Source: Mixophyes australis (lineage: Eukaryota > Chordata > Amphibia > Anura > Limnodynastidae). Taken from it: a stretch of 64,000 nucleotides of DNA. Of the stretch, positions 1 through 11,218 are shown piece by piece. The position numbers and the translations under genes were made by a program. Location: positions 56,233,021 through 56,297,020 of the forward strand of contig JAVHZZ010000003.1 in assembly GCA_036250195.1 (NCBI GenBank). Direction: 5' to 3'. The notes under the pieces are model-generated. The model did no database searches. It worked only from the letters and a program-made list of their open reading frames with translations, and was not told the DNA's origin. Each line of letters opens with the position of its first letter. Positions within the stretch are counted from its first letter, which is position 1.

Positions 1-136
1 CTTCGGAGGAGACTGGTTCAGACATCAGCGGTGATGCCCCGTTGCCCACCAGCGCAGCAGAGTGCAGGTACCCAGAGATCAGTTCTCTGTACGTCCATTC
101 TTGATCTTCTGCTAGCAGTGTTTTAAACACAGAGGG

Positions 137-1640
137 TTGGAGAGACAACGCAGTGTCTGTCTGTGTGTGATGGGGGACAGAGTGTGTGATCGGGCACGGC
201 CTGAAAAGATAGCGAGTATTGTGGAGTGCCGAACCATAATGGAGGGCTGCACTGCTGCGGTTGAAAACACACAAAATTTCAGGAAGCTATATGAGGCGAA
301 ATGGAACGAGTTGATCTCATTGGCTGCTTTGAAAACTCTTAAGGAGTCCAAGTGAAACATGCCTCAGCTTTCACGGAAGATGTGAAAAAGATGCACTTGT
401 AACTCAATAAGAAGCAGCAAGCCTACCGAAGTGGGCTATCCACTGAGCCTATGCTTAACCACTGGGCACTACTTGCAAAAGTCACCCTGGCACAGGTGAT
501 CTTGTTCAATCGAAGAAGGGAAGGGGAAGTTTCAAAAATGTTGCCGACTACCTTCTCCTCAAGAGATACCTTGGATCTCCACGAAGATGTGTCCCTAGCA
601 CTTTGCGAGGTTAAAAGTAAGTTCTGCCGACACTTAACTTGCATTGAAATCTGAGTAAAGCGAGGGAAAAAAGTCCCCATCCTGCTGACACCAGCCATGC
701 AAGCTGCAATGGAACTTCTTGCAGACAAATGTGGAGTGGATAGCCAAAATGTCTACATGTTCGCCAGACCAGCTGCCTTGCCACACTTCAGGGGCTCTGA
801 TTACATATGACTGTTTGCCCGAGAGTGTGGGGCCAAGAATCCCCACGCGCTGTCTTCCACAAAGCTTCAAAAGCACATTGCCACTTACTCGAAGGTCCTC
901 AACCTAAACGACATAGAACTGGATCAGTTGGCAGACTTCCTTGGGCATGACATCAGGGTGCACCGGCAGTATTATCGCCTCTCAGAAGGTACCCTCCAAC
1001 TGGCCAAGATCAGCAAACTGTTAATGGCTCTCGAGAGTGGCAGACTGGCCGAATTCAACGGCAAGAATTTGAACTAAAAGCACATTGATAAGGACGGTAA
1101 ATGGAAAATCTGGTGTCTGATGTATGCTTTTGACTTTTACCTGGGTCATTTACATATCTGTTTCTTTTCAGAACTGGTCCAGCTACAGAGCGACATGTAG
1201 GAAGATGGGCAATCCCCCGTGACAGAGGGACAAGTGGCCAAGCGTTTAGTCGATACTTCCACGTCAGAAGAGAGGCGGTGTATGGACCTGGCAATACGGG
1301 ACCAGTGCCCAGCCATGGCTTCCACAGGTAGGTGTAGCACACAGTTTTGCTAGGCAGAAGATCTTTACATTCTCTGTATTTTGCGGAGCCATAATGGACC
1401 ACTCTACTTCCTTTCATGTTGCAAAGAAGTTCGGAGGAAATCCTAGGACAGAGAAGAGGTCCAGGCTGTGGAGAAACAACTGAAGAGGTTTATACAGACA
1501 TGCCGGGTACCCGAAGAGCGAGACTGTGTTGCGTGCCTCAGGGCTGAACCTTCCATACTGAAAGATTGGAACTGGTCTTGGGTAAAATTCTACATAAAGA
1601 ACCGCATGACAGCTTTAAAGAGCGATCAAACTTGTTGAAA
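137..1640 (+). pseudogene. tyrosine-recombinase-like gene remnant (Crypton-type domain), exon-structured
   Basis: Coding-like blocks run along the plus strand but are broken by stops and frame changes: about 137-353, 451-653, 680-1076, 1171-1327 and 1440-1617. The block at 680-1076 reads through residues such as PAMQAAMELL and FARECGAKNP to LGHDIRVHRQYYRL (near 938-978). That string looks like the C-terminal box of tyrosine recombinases: Gly-His, a downstream His-Arg, then the Tyr nucleophile region. An in-frame TGA lies at 808-810 and a TAA ends the block. The segment 1171-1327 is preceded by a pyrimidine tract ending in CAG and followed by GTAGGT, as in a spliced exon. The last block has Cys-rich text (TCRVPEERDCVACL). 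From memory, similar unnamed predicted proteins occur in fishes; assignment to Crypton-type recombinases is inference. It is not functional as it stands. Confidence 0.5.
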
Positions 1641-1918
1641 TGATGCAAAGTGGTTGAACGGGGCTGTAGCCTCCATGGCTAGGTGTCGGTGTAAGCGGGC
1701 ATGTGGATGTCCTCAGACAGTCAAAATACATGAGACTTTCCCCATCTTGCAGTCTGTGTCAGTACTTTATGCAAAGTAAAAGTGTAAATCTCATGGTAAC
1801 TGTGGTGACAAACCGATCCTACACATACCCCTATGATTGTTCTGTCGACAGGGCTTTAGATAAGGGTGTCTCTATACATCATGTTCCAGACATGGGGCCT
1901 CACGATGCAATATAAACA

Positions 1919-2091
1919 AGTATGTGTGTGTGTGTGTGTTTGAAGGGGGACCGAGTGTGTGTGTGTGTGTGTCAAATTGTGTGTTCTGCAGGAGACAGAG
2001 TGTGTTCTGATAGGGACAGTGTGTGTGTTTTGAAGGGAGGACAGAGTGTATATTTTGAAGGGGAACAGAGTGCAGAAGGGGGGCAGAGTGT
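1919..2091. repeat. GT-rich imperfect tandem repeat
   Basis: Runs of TG alternate with short GA-rich spacers of the kind gacagagtgtgt or ttgaaggggga, repeated irregularly. It is low-complexity sequence and abuts the left target duplication of hAT copy 1. Confidence 0.7.
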
Positions 2092-2099
2092 GTTCTAAG

Positions 2100-3753
2100 T
2101 AGAGATGCTCACTGACTCCCGTGTTTGGTTTTGTTTTTGGTTTTGGATCTGGAGTACCGTCGTGTTTTGGTTTTGGTTATGGTTTTGCCAAACGCTATTG
2201 CGTGTTTTTTGTTTTGGTTTTGGTTTTGTTTTGCTATTTTGTTGAAAAATCAATGTTTTTGGGCATAAAACCTGTTTCTTGGATAAGTAAGGTAATTCTA
2301 AAGCTAATAAATTAGGGAGAAAACAGTTTAATCCCTGGTAGGCCGTCCTTAACTCTGCACACAAGCCTGATTGTCTTCCTTACCATCTTAGCCTATTAAC
2401 AATGCAGCCATCGTCTTTGGGTGTATATTACACCCTACACTTATAGTTAAATATCTAAATAAATGGACAAAGGCAGTTTGGTTTCTGTCTCTATAGCCCC
2501 CCCCCCCCCCCGCCCCCCCACTTGTAGTTGAATAGAAAAGAAGCAGCCTGCATAGACTGATATAAAAAGAAATGGACAAAGGCAGTTTGGTATCTGTCTG
2601 CATCAGATCCCCTCTCAACTAGGAGTAAAATAGAAAACTATTCAGCCGTTATATAATCTAGAATATAAATAGAAATTGAGAAAGGCAATTTGGTATCTGT
2701 CTGCATCATAATCATCAACATCCTCATTAGCGCCCTCGTCGTCTACACAAATCTCCCCCTCATCCTCTTCTATTTCCAAAGTGGCATCCTCAATTTTTGT
2801 ATCACCGACTACACTCGGGCTGTTCAGGCACACATCAGCAGAGCTGCTGAAAGGGTCCCTCTTTATGGGTACACTAACAGAATGCTCACGATTAGACATC
2901 CCACTGTTGGATGGACTCTCCACAGGGATTGGTGTCATTTGTGATTCAGAGCAAACATTATCCTCTAATGCCTTACTGTTATCTTGCAGCTTGGCTTTGA
3001 CGCGTAACAGTAGTTGTGCACCACTTGTAGGCTCGGTAAAATTTTTTGATCTGGCACTAATAGACAAAGGTGAAGGCCTCATTCTCTTTGCCACTGCGTG
3101 TGTAGAATGGCATGTTGGCAATTTTTTTTTTTTTATCGGCACTTAACTTTTCCTCAGTTACACTTCTTATTAGCTTCAACATGGTAAAATTTTTTGGGGT
3201 GTGTGTTTTTTTTACTGATTTCAAAAGACTGTGTAGTTTGACATCGCCTTTCCCAGATGACGTACTGGGAACACTGCCATCAGGACTGGTGACAGAACCT
3301 GGTTGCTGATTCTGCTCATATGTGGACTGCTTTGAATCCATTATGAGCCCAAAGCACTTGTAGTGCTTTGTTTTAGATACTGCTGACAAATATGACTTTT
3401 GACAGCCAGAAATATTAATGCAAAAGAATGGGGGACACCCCAAAAGCACTTGGGAGTGCTAAAAATTATTTTTTTAGACTGCTGACAAACAGGACTTTTG
3501 ACAGCCAGAAATATTAATGCAAAAGAATGGGGGGCACCCCAAAGCACTGGTAGTGCCAAATATTGAAAAAAAAGACTCCTCTCTTCTCTTCTCTATCAAT
3601 TGTTATCAGAATTGTTATCAGAATTGTTATCAGAATTGGATGAAGAATAAGGTATATTCTCTGTCCCTGCTTTAATCAGCCTGTGACTACACCCTGCTCT
3701 GTCCCCTGTCAAATGGCGATGGATTGCTGTGGAGGCGAGCCCGCCCATTTTTA
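2100..3753 (-). mobile_element. hAT transposon copy 1, internally deleted
   Basis: The left end TAGAGATGCTCACTGAC is followed by TTTTGG-rich subterminal sequence, as in the full-length copy at 27394-33229. The right end (ATGGCGATGGATTGCTGTGG, then CGCCCATTTTTA) matches the other end of that copy, with the terminal CATCTCTA decayed. The 8-bp target duplication GTTCTAAG is exact at 2092-2099 and 3754-3761, so the boundaries are firm. Inside are the decayed 3' tandem array (about 2440-2700), the first ~200 codons of the transposase frame, and about two copies of the 5' array (3390-3550). The middle of the transposase has been lost, so the element is non-autonomous. Confidence 0.9.
2690..3341 (-). 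pseudogene. N-terminal remnant of the hAT transposase
   Basis: The start codon (3339-3341) gives MDSKQSTYEQNQQPGSV, matching the N-terminus of the 28361-31354 transposase (MDSKQSTYDLNEQPGSV). A frame break near 3080-3140, in an A/T run, separates two open stretches. The acidic segment EDEGEICVDDEGANEDVDDYD follows and the frame then runs into 3' array sequence at about 2700. The BED finger, catalytic core and dimerisation region are all absent. It cannot encode a transposase; whether the N-terminal segment is expressed cannot be seen. Confidence 0.8.
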
Positions 3754-3761
3754 GTTCTAAG

Positions 3762-4870
3762 GAGGACAGTGTGCAGGGGAGTCATAAATTGGCCACTGTG
3801 GTGTGATGAAATGGCTGGGTGGTCATGAATTGGCTGCTTGTGGGGGGTATGATCTCTGCATTGTGTGGTGTTCAAGAGGATGCTCTCTAAAGAGCCTAAT
3901 CATTGAGGGTTTGTAATGTTTGCACATTTTTAAAACAGGACCACAACTTTTCAGAAGATAGCTAAACGACAACAAAGCTGCAAGAACAAGCAAGAAAGAA
4001 CGGCAAGAACAGGCAAGAGAACATGTCTAAATATGTTTGCTGGAAAATACTCCTGAATCTTCCTTTAATGATTTTGGTGGGGGGGACGACACTACAGGTG
4101 TATCAGCATAGGACGGCCAGAACCCTTAATCAGGTCCTGTGTAAGAAGCACCACCTATTCATGTGACATGACACATATTACCAGCGTTTCATATGGAATA
4201 TCTAGCCTAGCTATGTATGAGGACATTGACCATTTATAAATAGCTTGTTTTGAGTTTACAGCTCCCTCTAGTGGTGACCAAATGCACAACATACAGAAAA
4301 ATCTCCTATCCAGTGCTGCATCTATTCCATATAATAATCTTTTTGTGTGAATGTACTGTGTCAGCTCTGATTCTGAATAAATACAACTTTCTCATATATA
4401 ACTTCCACAAGCATCCCCAGCATATGTCACAGTGGCAGCATATAAAGGAGTAATGTGTAAGCAGATGCAGCACTGACTTTTCTTGTTAATTTGATGTATG
4501 AAATGTCACTGTTTATAGATGTCAGAAAAATAACACACAGCATGGAAGCCGACTATTTAATAAAACCTCCCTGTCAGAGTTTATGTTACTATTACTAAAA
4601 CACAAGTACCACAAGGTAAAGCAGTAAAGCCTGTGTTAATGTATTCTTCTGAATTTGCTGCACTGACTAGCCCCTCGCTAAAGTTTATATGGGATCATTC
4701 ATTTTCCTCTGATTTGTTAACAACCACACAGCCAGAGTATTAAAAATAACAGTTTGCAGCCGAAAAATCCTTGAGCTGGCGGTATGCAAACTTCACTGAC
4801 ACTAACAGGCAACATTCAGAGTTATTATACATGAGGAAGAGGCAGTGGAAACTTTGTACTAAAGTCAGAA
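3762..4870. other. stretch without recognisable genes
   Basis: A/T-rich sequence with no long reading frame, no splice-bounded exon and no clear terminal repeats that I could find. It may contain old repeats. Confidence 0.4.
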
Positions 4871-5536
4871 GGCCTGATTAATCAAGGCATGTATCTACCG
4901 ATTTTGAGTGCATGGTATGTAAAATCACTCTGCGCATGCCCAGAACCGGACCATACGCCAGTAAACGCAGCCCTGTCCGCTCAATCTTCATACGCAAAGG
5001 ACACTTACTACAAGCCTACGATTTCGGGGAGGAAACGGGGAGGTGAAGGGGCTTTGGCCGTAGTCAATTTACAGTAAGGGCGTGCCAAACCCAAGCACAC
5101 ACAGCCACGTCGGAATCAAGCTTTGGGCATCAGAAAGTGACTTGCCGTATCTCGTGCTCCGTACAGCTACAAGGCTAGCCTAAGGCCTGAGTACTAGTGA
5201 TGACGGCTGTGTATGCTGCTATAACAATTGTTTGCAAATGAAAAAAATTATTTTATGTTCAGTAGACATTACGACCTTCCTAATAAATGTATTTTATGGG
5301 GGGGTGGAATCCTTTTTTTACCATTTTATCATGAATGCCGTTATTATTAACAGGTGACATTAATTCATTTGCGTTCTGTTATCCTGCAGTGACTTATGCA
5401 GTAGACCACAACAGACCTACGCCTGAAATCTGCAGCACATGTTTTTTCAGATCCATTCGTAGTTCGTTGGAGAGCCAATTTACGTGCATTTAAAACAAAC
5501 GTACATTGTGCTCAGTGTGCTGATGAATCAAGCCCA
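4871..5536. mobile_element. possible decayed palindromic MITE
   Basis: The left edge reads GGCCTGATTAATCAAGGC and the right edge, reverse-complemented, reads GGGCTTGATTCATCAGC. The ends are thus related inverted repeats of the same general type as the GGGCCTGATTCATTAAGG repeats elsewhere in this window. No target duplication was recognised and the centre is unique, so the call is tentative. Confidence 0.35.
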
Positions 5537-5734
5537 GAAAGATTTGCAGGATAGGGTTATTCAAATGCGATAAAGCAGTGTAGAGGGCACCTTTACAGGG
5601 CTGTTTCTTACTGTATGGTAGGGTACAAAACCTTTTTCTACCTGCAAAAGAACATGAATTCTACACTATCTCTGAGGTCTGAGACCAAATTTCATCCCCA
5701 AAATAATTTTGCACCTTCCAGTCGCACTTCTTTT

Positions 5735-6490
5735 TTTTTCTTTCTTTTTTAATCTGTTTATTTTCGACAACAGCAGGAACATAAAGTGAAAAACAATTGT
5801 CATTAAATATTGGACTTCTAAATAAATATGACATTATTGCATATAATTTATATAGCTAGAAAATAGAATATATACATGTGCTACTAAATATATTCGTAGA
5901 GTAGGGAGCATGTTCCAAAATAACTTATTGCAATAGTGAAATAGAGTAAACTGGTGTCTGACAGGTAATGCCTGGATCTGAATCTAATGCTGGAATCCAG
6001 GCTGGGAAAAGTACAATGTTGTTGGATTTTTCTGTATAAATGTAGGAAAGGGGAAGGGACCAGGGAAGGCAAAGGGGGTGGTAAGGGGAGACAAGATGTC
6101 CATCTAGGGTGGGGTGATCTGCACCGCTACCGCCCCAGGGGGTAAAAGAGGCAATACTTTGGGAGAAAGCAGAAAAGAGAAAAATACTTAAATGTCAGGA
6201 AGTGAGGAAGTGGCTCATCTAGTATCTAGTACCAAGTAATGGAGTGTGATAAAATGTGTACCATGAATCCCATGTCTTGTGAAAGTTTAAAACCTTATCC
6301 TTTAAAAGGCTTGTGATGTACTCCATCGACACTATATACCATACCCGAGAGATCACCGCCTGGAGACATGGAGGTAATGAGGATTTCTAATCTGCAGCAA
6401 TTTGTAAGCGGGTAGCTGCACAGACGTGTTCTACAAGTTTGTCCCTATGTTTAGCAATGGTTTTCACAGGAGAGCAAAGCAGCATGACCA
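5735..6490 (-). pseudogene. L1-like LINE, ORF2 C-terminal end with poly(T) edge
   Basis: On the minus strand a frame between about 6480 and 6240 reads CAATRLQIAAD, a stop, then VISRVWYIVSMEYITSLL and LNFHKTWDSWYTFYHTP. This resembles the end of ORF2 in L1/Tx1-type LINEs, where a short Arg-Leu-Ile-Ala-x-x-Trp segment precedes a conserved mE-x-L...F...W..W stretch. Downstream on that strand the sequence becomes non-coding and ends at a T-rich run (plus-strand 5730-5755), consistent with the 3' tail of a minus-strand insertion. Several stops are present and no RT core remains. Confidence 0.5.
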
Positions 6491-6799
6491 GGGGGTCGAG
6501 GATTATGCCACTGTCCAGGATCTGAGTAAGTAGCGCACTTCTATGGGAAAGTATATTTGTAGAGGCTCTTCATCACCTCTGATGGGAGGCTATTCCATTT
6601 ATTCACTACCCTTTCTGTGAAGTAGTTTTTCCTCTGAACCTACATCCATCCAGTGTCAGCGCATGTCCTTGTGTTCTAATATTTCTCTTCCTTTGAAGAA
6701 TGTTTAACTCCTGTACCTTGTTAGAACTCTTGATATATTTGAAAATTACAATCATGTTCCCCCTTTCCCTTCTCTGCTCAAAACTATACATATTAAGAT

Positions 6800-7022
6800 C
6801 ATACTTGCCTACTTTTGCAGGCCGCTTTCCTGGAGGGGGTCTGTCGAGGGGGGCGTGGTCACGCGCAGGGCACCGTTACATGGCGCGTTTAGCCCCGCCA
6901 CCCGCCATCTTCAACAACGCCGAAATCTGGATCCTGGATTTTTGCCTGCTCTCTTGGGAGTCTGGGAGAACTCCTAAAAATTCGGGAGTCTCCCGGACAT
7001 TCCGGGAGAGTGGGCAACTGTG
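6800..7022. mobile_element. hAT-type MITE, family A, copy 1
   Basis: It starts CATACTTGCCTACTTTTG and ends with GGGCAACTGTG, giving imperfect inverted termini. It carries the CGGGAGTCTCCCGGACATTC hairpin typical of the family. The target duplication ATTAAGAT is exact at 6792-6799 and 7023-7030. It interrupts the CR1-like LINE. No coding capacity. Confidence 0.85.
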
Positions 7023-7170
7023 ATTAAGATCTTTCAGACTTTCTGGGTAAGTTTTGTGATGTAGGCCATGCACCATTTTAGTAGCCTTTCTTTGTACAGT
7101 CTCAAATGCATTTATATCTTTGTGGAGATATAGCTTCCAGAACTGAATGACCTTTACAGTGGCTTTATTG

Positions 7171-7371
7171 GGCAGCACAGTAGCTTAGTAGCTAGCACTT
7201 CTGCCTCACAGCACTGGGGTCATGAGTTTGATTCCCAAACATAGTCTTATCTGTGTGGAGCTTTTATGTTCTCCCCGTGTTAGTGTGGGTTTCCTCCGGG
7301 TACTCCGGTTTCCTCCCACACTCCAAAAACATACTGGTAGGTTAATTGGCTGCTATCAAATTGACCCTAGT

Positions 7372-7409
<38 letters not shown>

Positions 7410-7518
7410 TAGGGAATTTAGACTGTAAGCTCCAATGGGGTAGAGACTGATGTGAGTGAGTTCTCTGTACAGCTCTGTGGAATTAGTGACGCTATATAAA
7501 TAAATGATAATGATTATT
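7171..7518 (+). repeat. tRNA-derived SINE, full-length copy
   Basis: The head GGCAGCACAGTAGCTTAGTA with GCTAGCACTTCTGCC fits a tRNA A-box region, and GAGTTTGATTCCC a B box. The body has the GTTCTCCCCGTGTTAGTGTG and TTTCCTCCGGGTACTCCGGT stretches and a (TG)n. The tail ends GCTATATAAATAAATGATAA. The same repeat recurs at 26872-27215, 49430-49523 and 59008-59755. It sits inside the CR1-like LINE. Confidence 0.75.
7375..7406. repeat. (TG)n microsatellite within the SINE
   Basis: About 15 uninterrupted TG units followed by TATG. It occupies the variable site that is (AC)(AG)-rich in the 27 kb copy of the same SINE. Confidence 0.9.
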
Positions 7519-9309
7519 ACTTCTTTCTTTCTGATACAGATTCCTCTCTCTATGCAACCAAGCATCTGAATCGCCTGTCTCATTGCTTTGTTAAATTGCT
7601 TATCTCCATTTAAGTCACCTGAAATAGTGACCCATAGATTCTAGTCCTCTTCAGTAGTTTCCATTATAGTTTCATTAATACTATATTTAGCCTTTGCATT
7701 TTTGAGACTCAAGTGCATGATTTTACATTTTTTGCCATTAAACTGTAGTTGCCACTATTCCTCTGGTCTACCTAGATCATCGATTATTTGTTTTACCCCT
7801 CCTGGTGTGTCTACCCTGTTGCATATCTTTGCGTCATCTGGAAAAAGCCATACTTCCCTTCAATACCATTTGCAATGTCACTAATAAAGATATTAAAAAG
7901 CACTGGTCCAAGTACAGATCCTTGGGGAACTCCACTGGTAACCTTTGTATCCTGTGAATGCACTCCATTTATAATTCTCTGTTTTCTATCCTTTCTTATC
8001 CAGTCAACCATCTTAGAATCTAATGCCAAGCTTTTGAGTTTCATTAACAATCTGCATTGTGGGACAGTGTCAAAAGCCTTACTAAAATCCAGATAAGCTA
8101 CATCTATGCACCCCCTTGATGTATTACTTTAGTGACCCAGTCAAAAAAGTCAATAAGATTTGCTTGACATGATCTCCCCACAGTAAATCCATACTATTTG
8201 GGATCCTGTAAGTTACTGGATTTGAGATATTCTACAACTCTTTCTTTTGAGAATTCTATCAATTTCCTACTACTGATGTAAGGCTCACTGGTCGGTAGTT
8301 ACTTCCTTGCTTCCACTTTTGTGTAGTAGGACTACATTTGCTCTTTCCCAGTCATCTGGAAAAACTCCTGTAACAAGTGACTGGTTGAATAATTCTGTTA
8401 ATGGTGTTACCAGCACTCCTTTAAGCTCTTTTAGTATCATTGGATGTATCCCATCTGGCCCCGATGATCTATCCACTTTCAGTTTGGAGAGTTCCGTTAG
8501 GACCTTCTCCTCTGTAAATGTACTTGTACCTAACTCATTTTTACGAATATATTTGCATCTTAACAGTGGCCCTTCCCCTCTCTTCCTGTAGTGAACACTG
8601 AGCAAAAATAAATCTTAAGATGATCTGCTATTACATTGGTTCCCTCAACAAGACTCTCACTCTCTCTTTAGTCTTATTATTCCTCCTTTTGTTTTTCTCC
8701 ATTCAATTATATACCGAAAAAAAAGTTTTGCCCTCTTTACCTACTGACTGGGCCATTTTCTCTTCAGCCTGTGCCTTCAACTAATGTAATAAAAAGCTAC
8801 ACAGAAAAGTGAAACGTAATAAAGACCCATCAATCTCATGACATAAATTAAGCTAAACCAAGCAGTATTTTAGGAGAAAAATGAAAGCATTTAAATGAAT
8901 AAAGGGGGTGATCCTAAAACAATAGCAGTTTGGACTAGAATGTGTCGTTTTTACTATATCCAACAAATGCGTTTTCCAGTGCTTCCGCCACCCCACCAAC
9001 CTAGACACAGATCGATTTTATAAAGTGTGCGTGCACCTTAAAATGCACTTGGCAGATGAGCAGTGCACACCGTCGCTCTTAAAAAGCATTGTGAGTCCAC
9101 TGTTTCTGCATTTCATAGTTGAGCCTTCCACCATAAAAAAAGAAACTAGTTTACCTGATCTTTGCCTATGTGGAAATGTTTTATGTCATGGAATAATATT
9201 CCTTAGCTAAATGTATCTATCGTGCGGGCAGAATGCCAGTCAAGACAGGAAAGACAGCAATGTTGTCACATTATGGTGGATCGAATGTAACAATAATTAG
9301 ATGCTAAAT

Positions 9310-9867
9310 TGACTAATTGTACAGGCCCAAGAGTATAATTGTGACCACTAGAATTTTATTTATTTGTTAGGGGTAATTTATGATCTTATTATTGGTGCAT
9401 TATTATTGCTATATTTTAGAATTAAATTATTGGCATTATATATTTATATTTATGTTTATAAGTGTTATTTAGATGATGTATTATTGTATGTATGTATGTA
9501 TGTATTATTTAGGTGATGTATTGCCATCATTGTTTACAATTTTAATAATAAATATGTTTTAAGAAATCCCCTACCCCATATAGTTTATTGGTGGGATTTA
9601 AAAATCTCACCATTATTTTACTGTCCACATATCACACTAAAAACTGTTCCAATTCTTACATCAATTATATAAGAAACTCCTGATGTAATACACACTCTTC
9701 TATTTGAGGAACATTGAGGATGGATTTTTAAAGGAAGATTTATTCACATACGTCTGATTATCACCCGTCTTGTACAAGAGACAAATAGAACTACAACGTA
9801 AAGATTCTTCAGACATTCTTAGACTCTAGTGGTCACAATTATACGCTTATGCCTGTACTGTTAGTCA
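9310..9867. mobile_element. MITE with ~45-bp terminal inverted repeats
   Basis: The left arm contains TGACTAATTGTACAGGC and then GTATAATTGTGACCACTAGA. The reverse complement of the right arm contains TGACTAACAGTACAGGC and then GTATAATTGTGACCACTAGA. The 20-bp inner part is identical in both arms. The centre is A/T-rich with a GTAT repeat near 9485-9505. No target duplication was settled and no coding is present. Confidence 0.65.
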
Positions 9868-10445
9868 GTTGAGCACACGATTATTGTTATATGTGATATT
9901 GTTTATCAGGGAAGCATACTCTGTTTATTGTGCTGCTCTTGTACCACTGCTGCATTAGAGCATGGCCCATTTCTCTTCTTCATACAGCATGGTGAATACA
10001 TTTATAAAGGCATCATAATGTTCTTTGGCATAAAACCCAAAGTGGAGGCACCTTGGATGCATACATGGATTCATTGATTTTGAAAAGTCTCACTGGACCC
10101 TCCTCAGCCACTATATTTCCAGCATTGTAAAGTGAGGTTCTAACATGCATAAAACATGTTCTGACTTTCCATCTGTAGCCATATACTCCTGACCTACAAT
10201 ATGTGGCGTTGTGAATGTAAACATACAAAAGTTCAGGCTAATTTGCAGTGAAATGAGGAAATGCTGCAGGTGGTACTATTAATACCAGCGACAGTCGCTG
10301 CAGAACTAGCTCTGATGAAACACTAAATGATTTGGCATTACCAAGATATACCAATGAGTATCAACAAGTTCAACCTCCTAGTCTACCACCTTGCCACTGG
10401 CTTCTCACCGAATGAGAAAAAAAAAATAACTCCCCATTGCAGTCA

Positions 10446-10603
10446 TCTAATATATAAAAGCATAGCGGCGTGTGTTAGTGTGTGTGTGTGTGTGTGTGTG
10501 TGTGGAAAAAACTACCGGGTTTACAGAGTGCTCAAGCTGCAGTGCCACCTGCTGGGCGGAGTTATATACTACACTGACCTACTAAATTCTTAGCATTATA
10601 TAA
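10446..10603 (+). mobile_element. Helitron-like 5' terminal unit, copy 1
   Basis: Begins TCTAATATATAAAAGC followed by ATAGCGGCGTGTGTTAG and a (TG)n. The TC start and TATATAAAA motif resemble 5' ends of vertebrate Helitrons. Then comes a ~90-bp block containing GTGCTCAAGCTGCAGTGCCA. The next unit begins directly after it. No Rep/helicase coding was seen. Confidence 0.5.
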
Positions 10604-10632
10604 TCTAATATATAAAAGCCTAGCGGCGTGTG

Positions 10633-10667
<35 letters not shown>

Positions 10668-10990
10668 AAAAAACTATTTTCTCAGAAAGGTCTCATCCAA
10701 TTGACCTGAAATTTGGTATACTGACATTATTTGACCAAAAATTATAATAGTGAAGTCAGTTAACTTCCATCATCCCCCCTTCCCCCCGTGGGAGGGGTAG
10801 TAAAGGCTAAATTTACGAGTTGAGGGGTCAAACTCATTTTCGTGAGGTAATTTTACCTCATGAACACACATGCTGTGTTAGTGTGTGTGTGTGTGTGTAA
10901 AAAACTACCGGGTGACAGAGTGCTCAAGCTGCAGAGCCACCTGCTGGGCGGAGTTATATACTACACTGACCTACTAAATTCTTAGTATTA
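10604..10990 (+). mobile_element. Helitron-like 5' terminal unit, copy 2
   Basis: Same TCTAATATATAAAAGCCTAG start and (TG)n as the preceding unit, then a different body containing AAGGTCTCATCCAATTGACC and CCTGAAATTTGGTATACTG. A second TG run and the GTGCTCAAGCTGCAGAGCCA block end it. The shared end block suggests nested or tandem insertion of one family. Confidence 0.5.
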
Positions 10991-11030
10991 TCTAATATAT
11001 AAAAGCCTAGCGGCGTGTGTGTGTGTGTGG
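10991..11030 (+). mobile_element. Helitron-like 5' end fragment, copy 3
   Basis: Only the first ~40 bases of the repeat (TCTAATATATAAAAGCCTAG plus a short TG run) are present before unrelated sequence begins. Confidence 0.45.
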
Positions 11031-11218
11031 CGATGAAGATGACAAGAACCTTTTTAACACCTTAAGTAGCTTGATTTGACTAGAATGCATGAGTATCTTA
11101 ACTTGTAGGGTATATCTGCAGATCATGGAGTATTCCTTAGCAGTGATGTGCTAAAAATCAGGACTGCTGGCAGGTCTGCAGTTACTATTTGGCAAAGAGG
11201 GCTGCATAGACTGTTTAC

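Larger units (their letters stand above)
6545..8790 (-). pseudogene. CR1/L2-like LINE reverse transcriptase remnant
   Basis: In minus-strand order, 8785-8600 gives EEKMAQSVGKEGKTFF-like text and 8605-8285 gives LTELSKLKVDRSSGPDGIHP and PDDWERANVVLLHKSGS. The frame resumes at 8050-7811 with [20 protein letters not shown], the RT palm signature. A mutated active-site box follows (F-x-DD-A-K context), then WQLQFNGKKCKIMHLS and, after an interrupting SINE, KDINAFETVQRKATKMVHGL. The end reads RERGNMIVIFKYIK near 6760. These are the landmarks of CR1/L2-type RT and its C-terminal region. Many stops and frameshifts make it inactive. A hAT MITE (6800-7022) and a tRNA-derived SINE (7171-7518) inserted later. 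Confidence 0.85.

Noticed and set aside
6876..7178. Open frame joining MITE and LINE sequence
   Set aside because: It crosses a transposon boundary (7022) and is a chance fusion; the LINE part is already counted.
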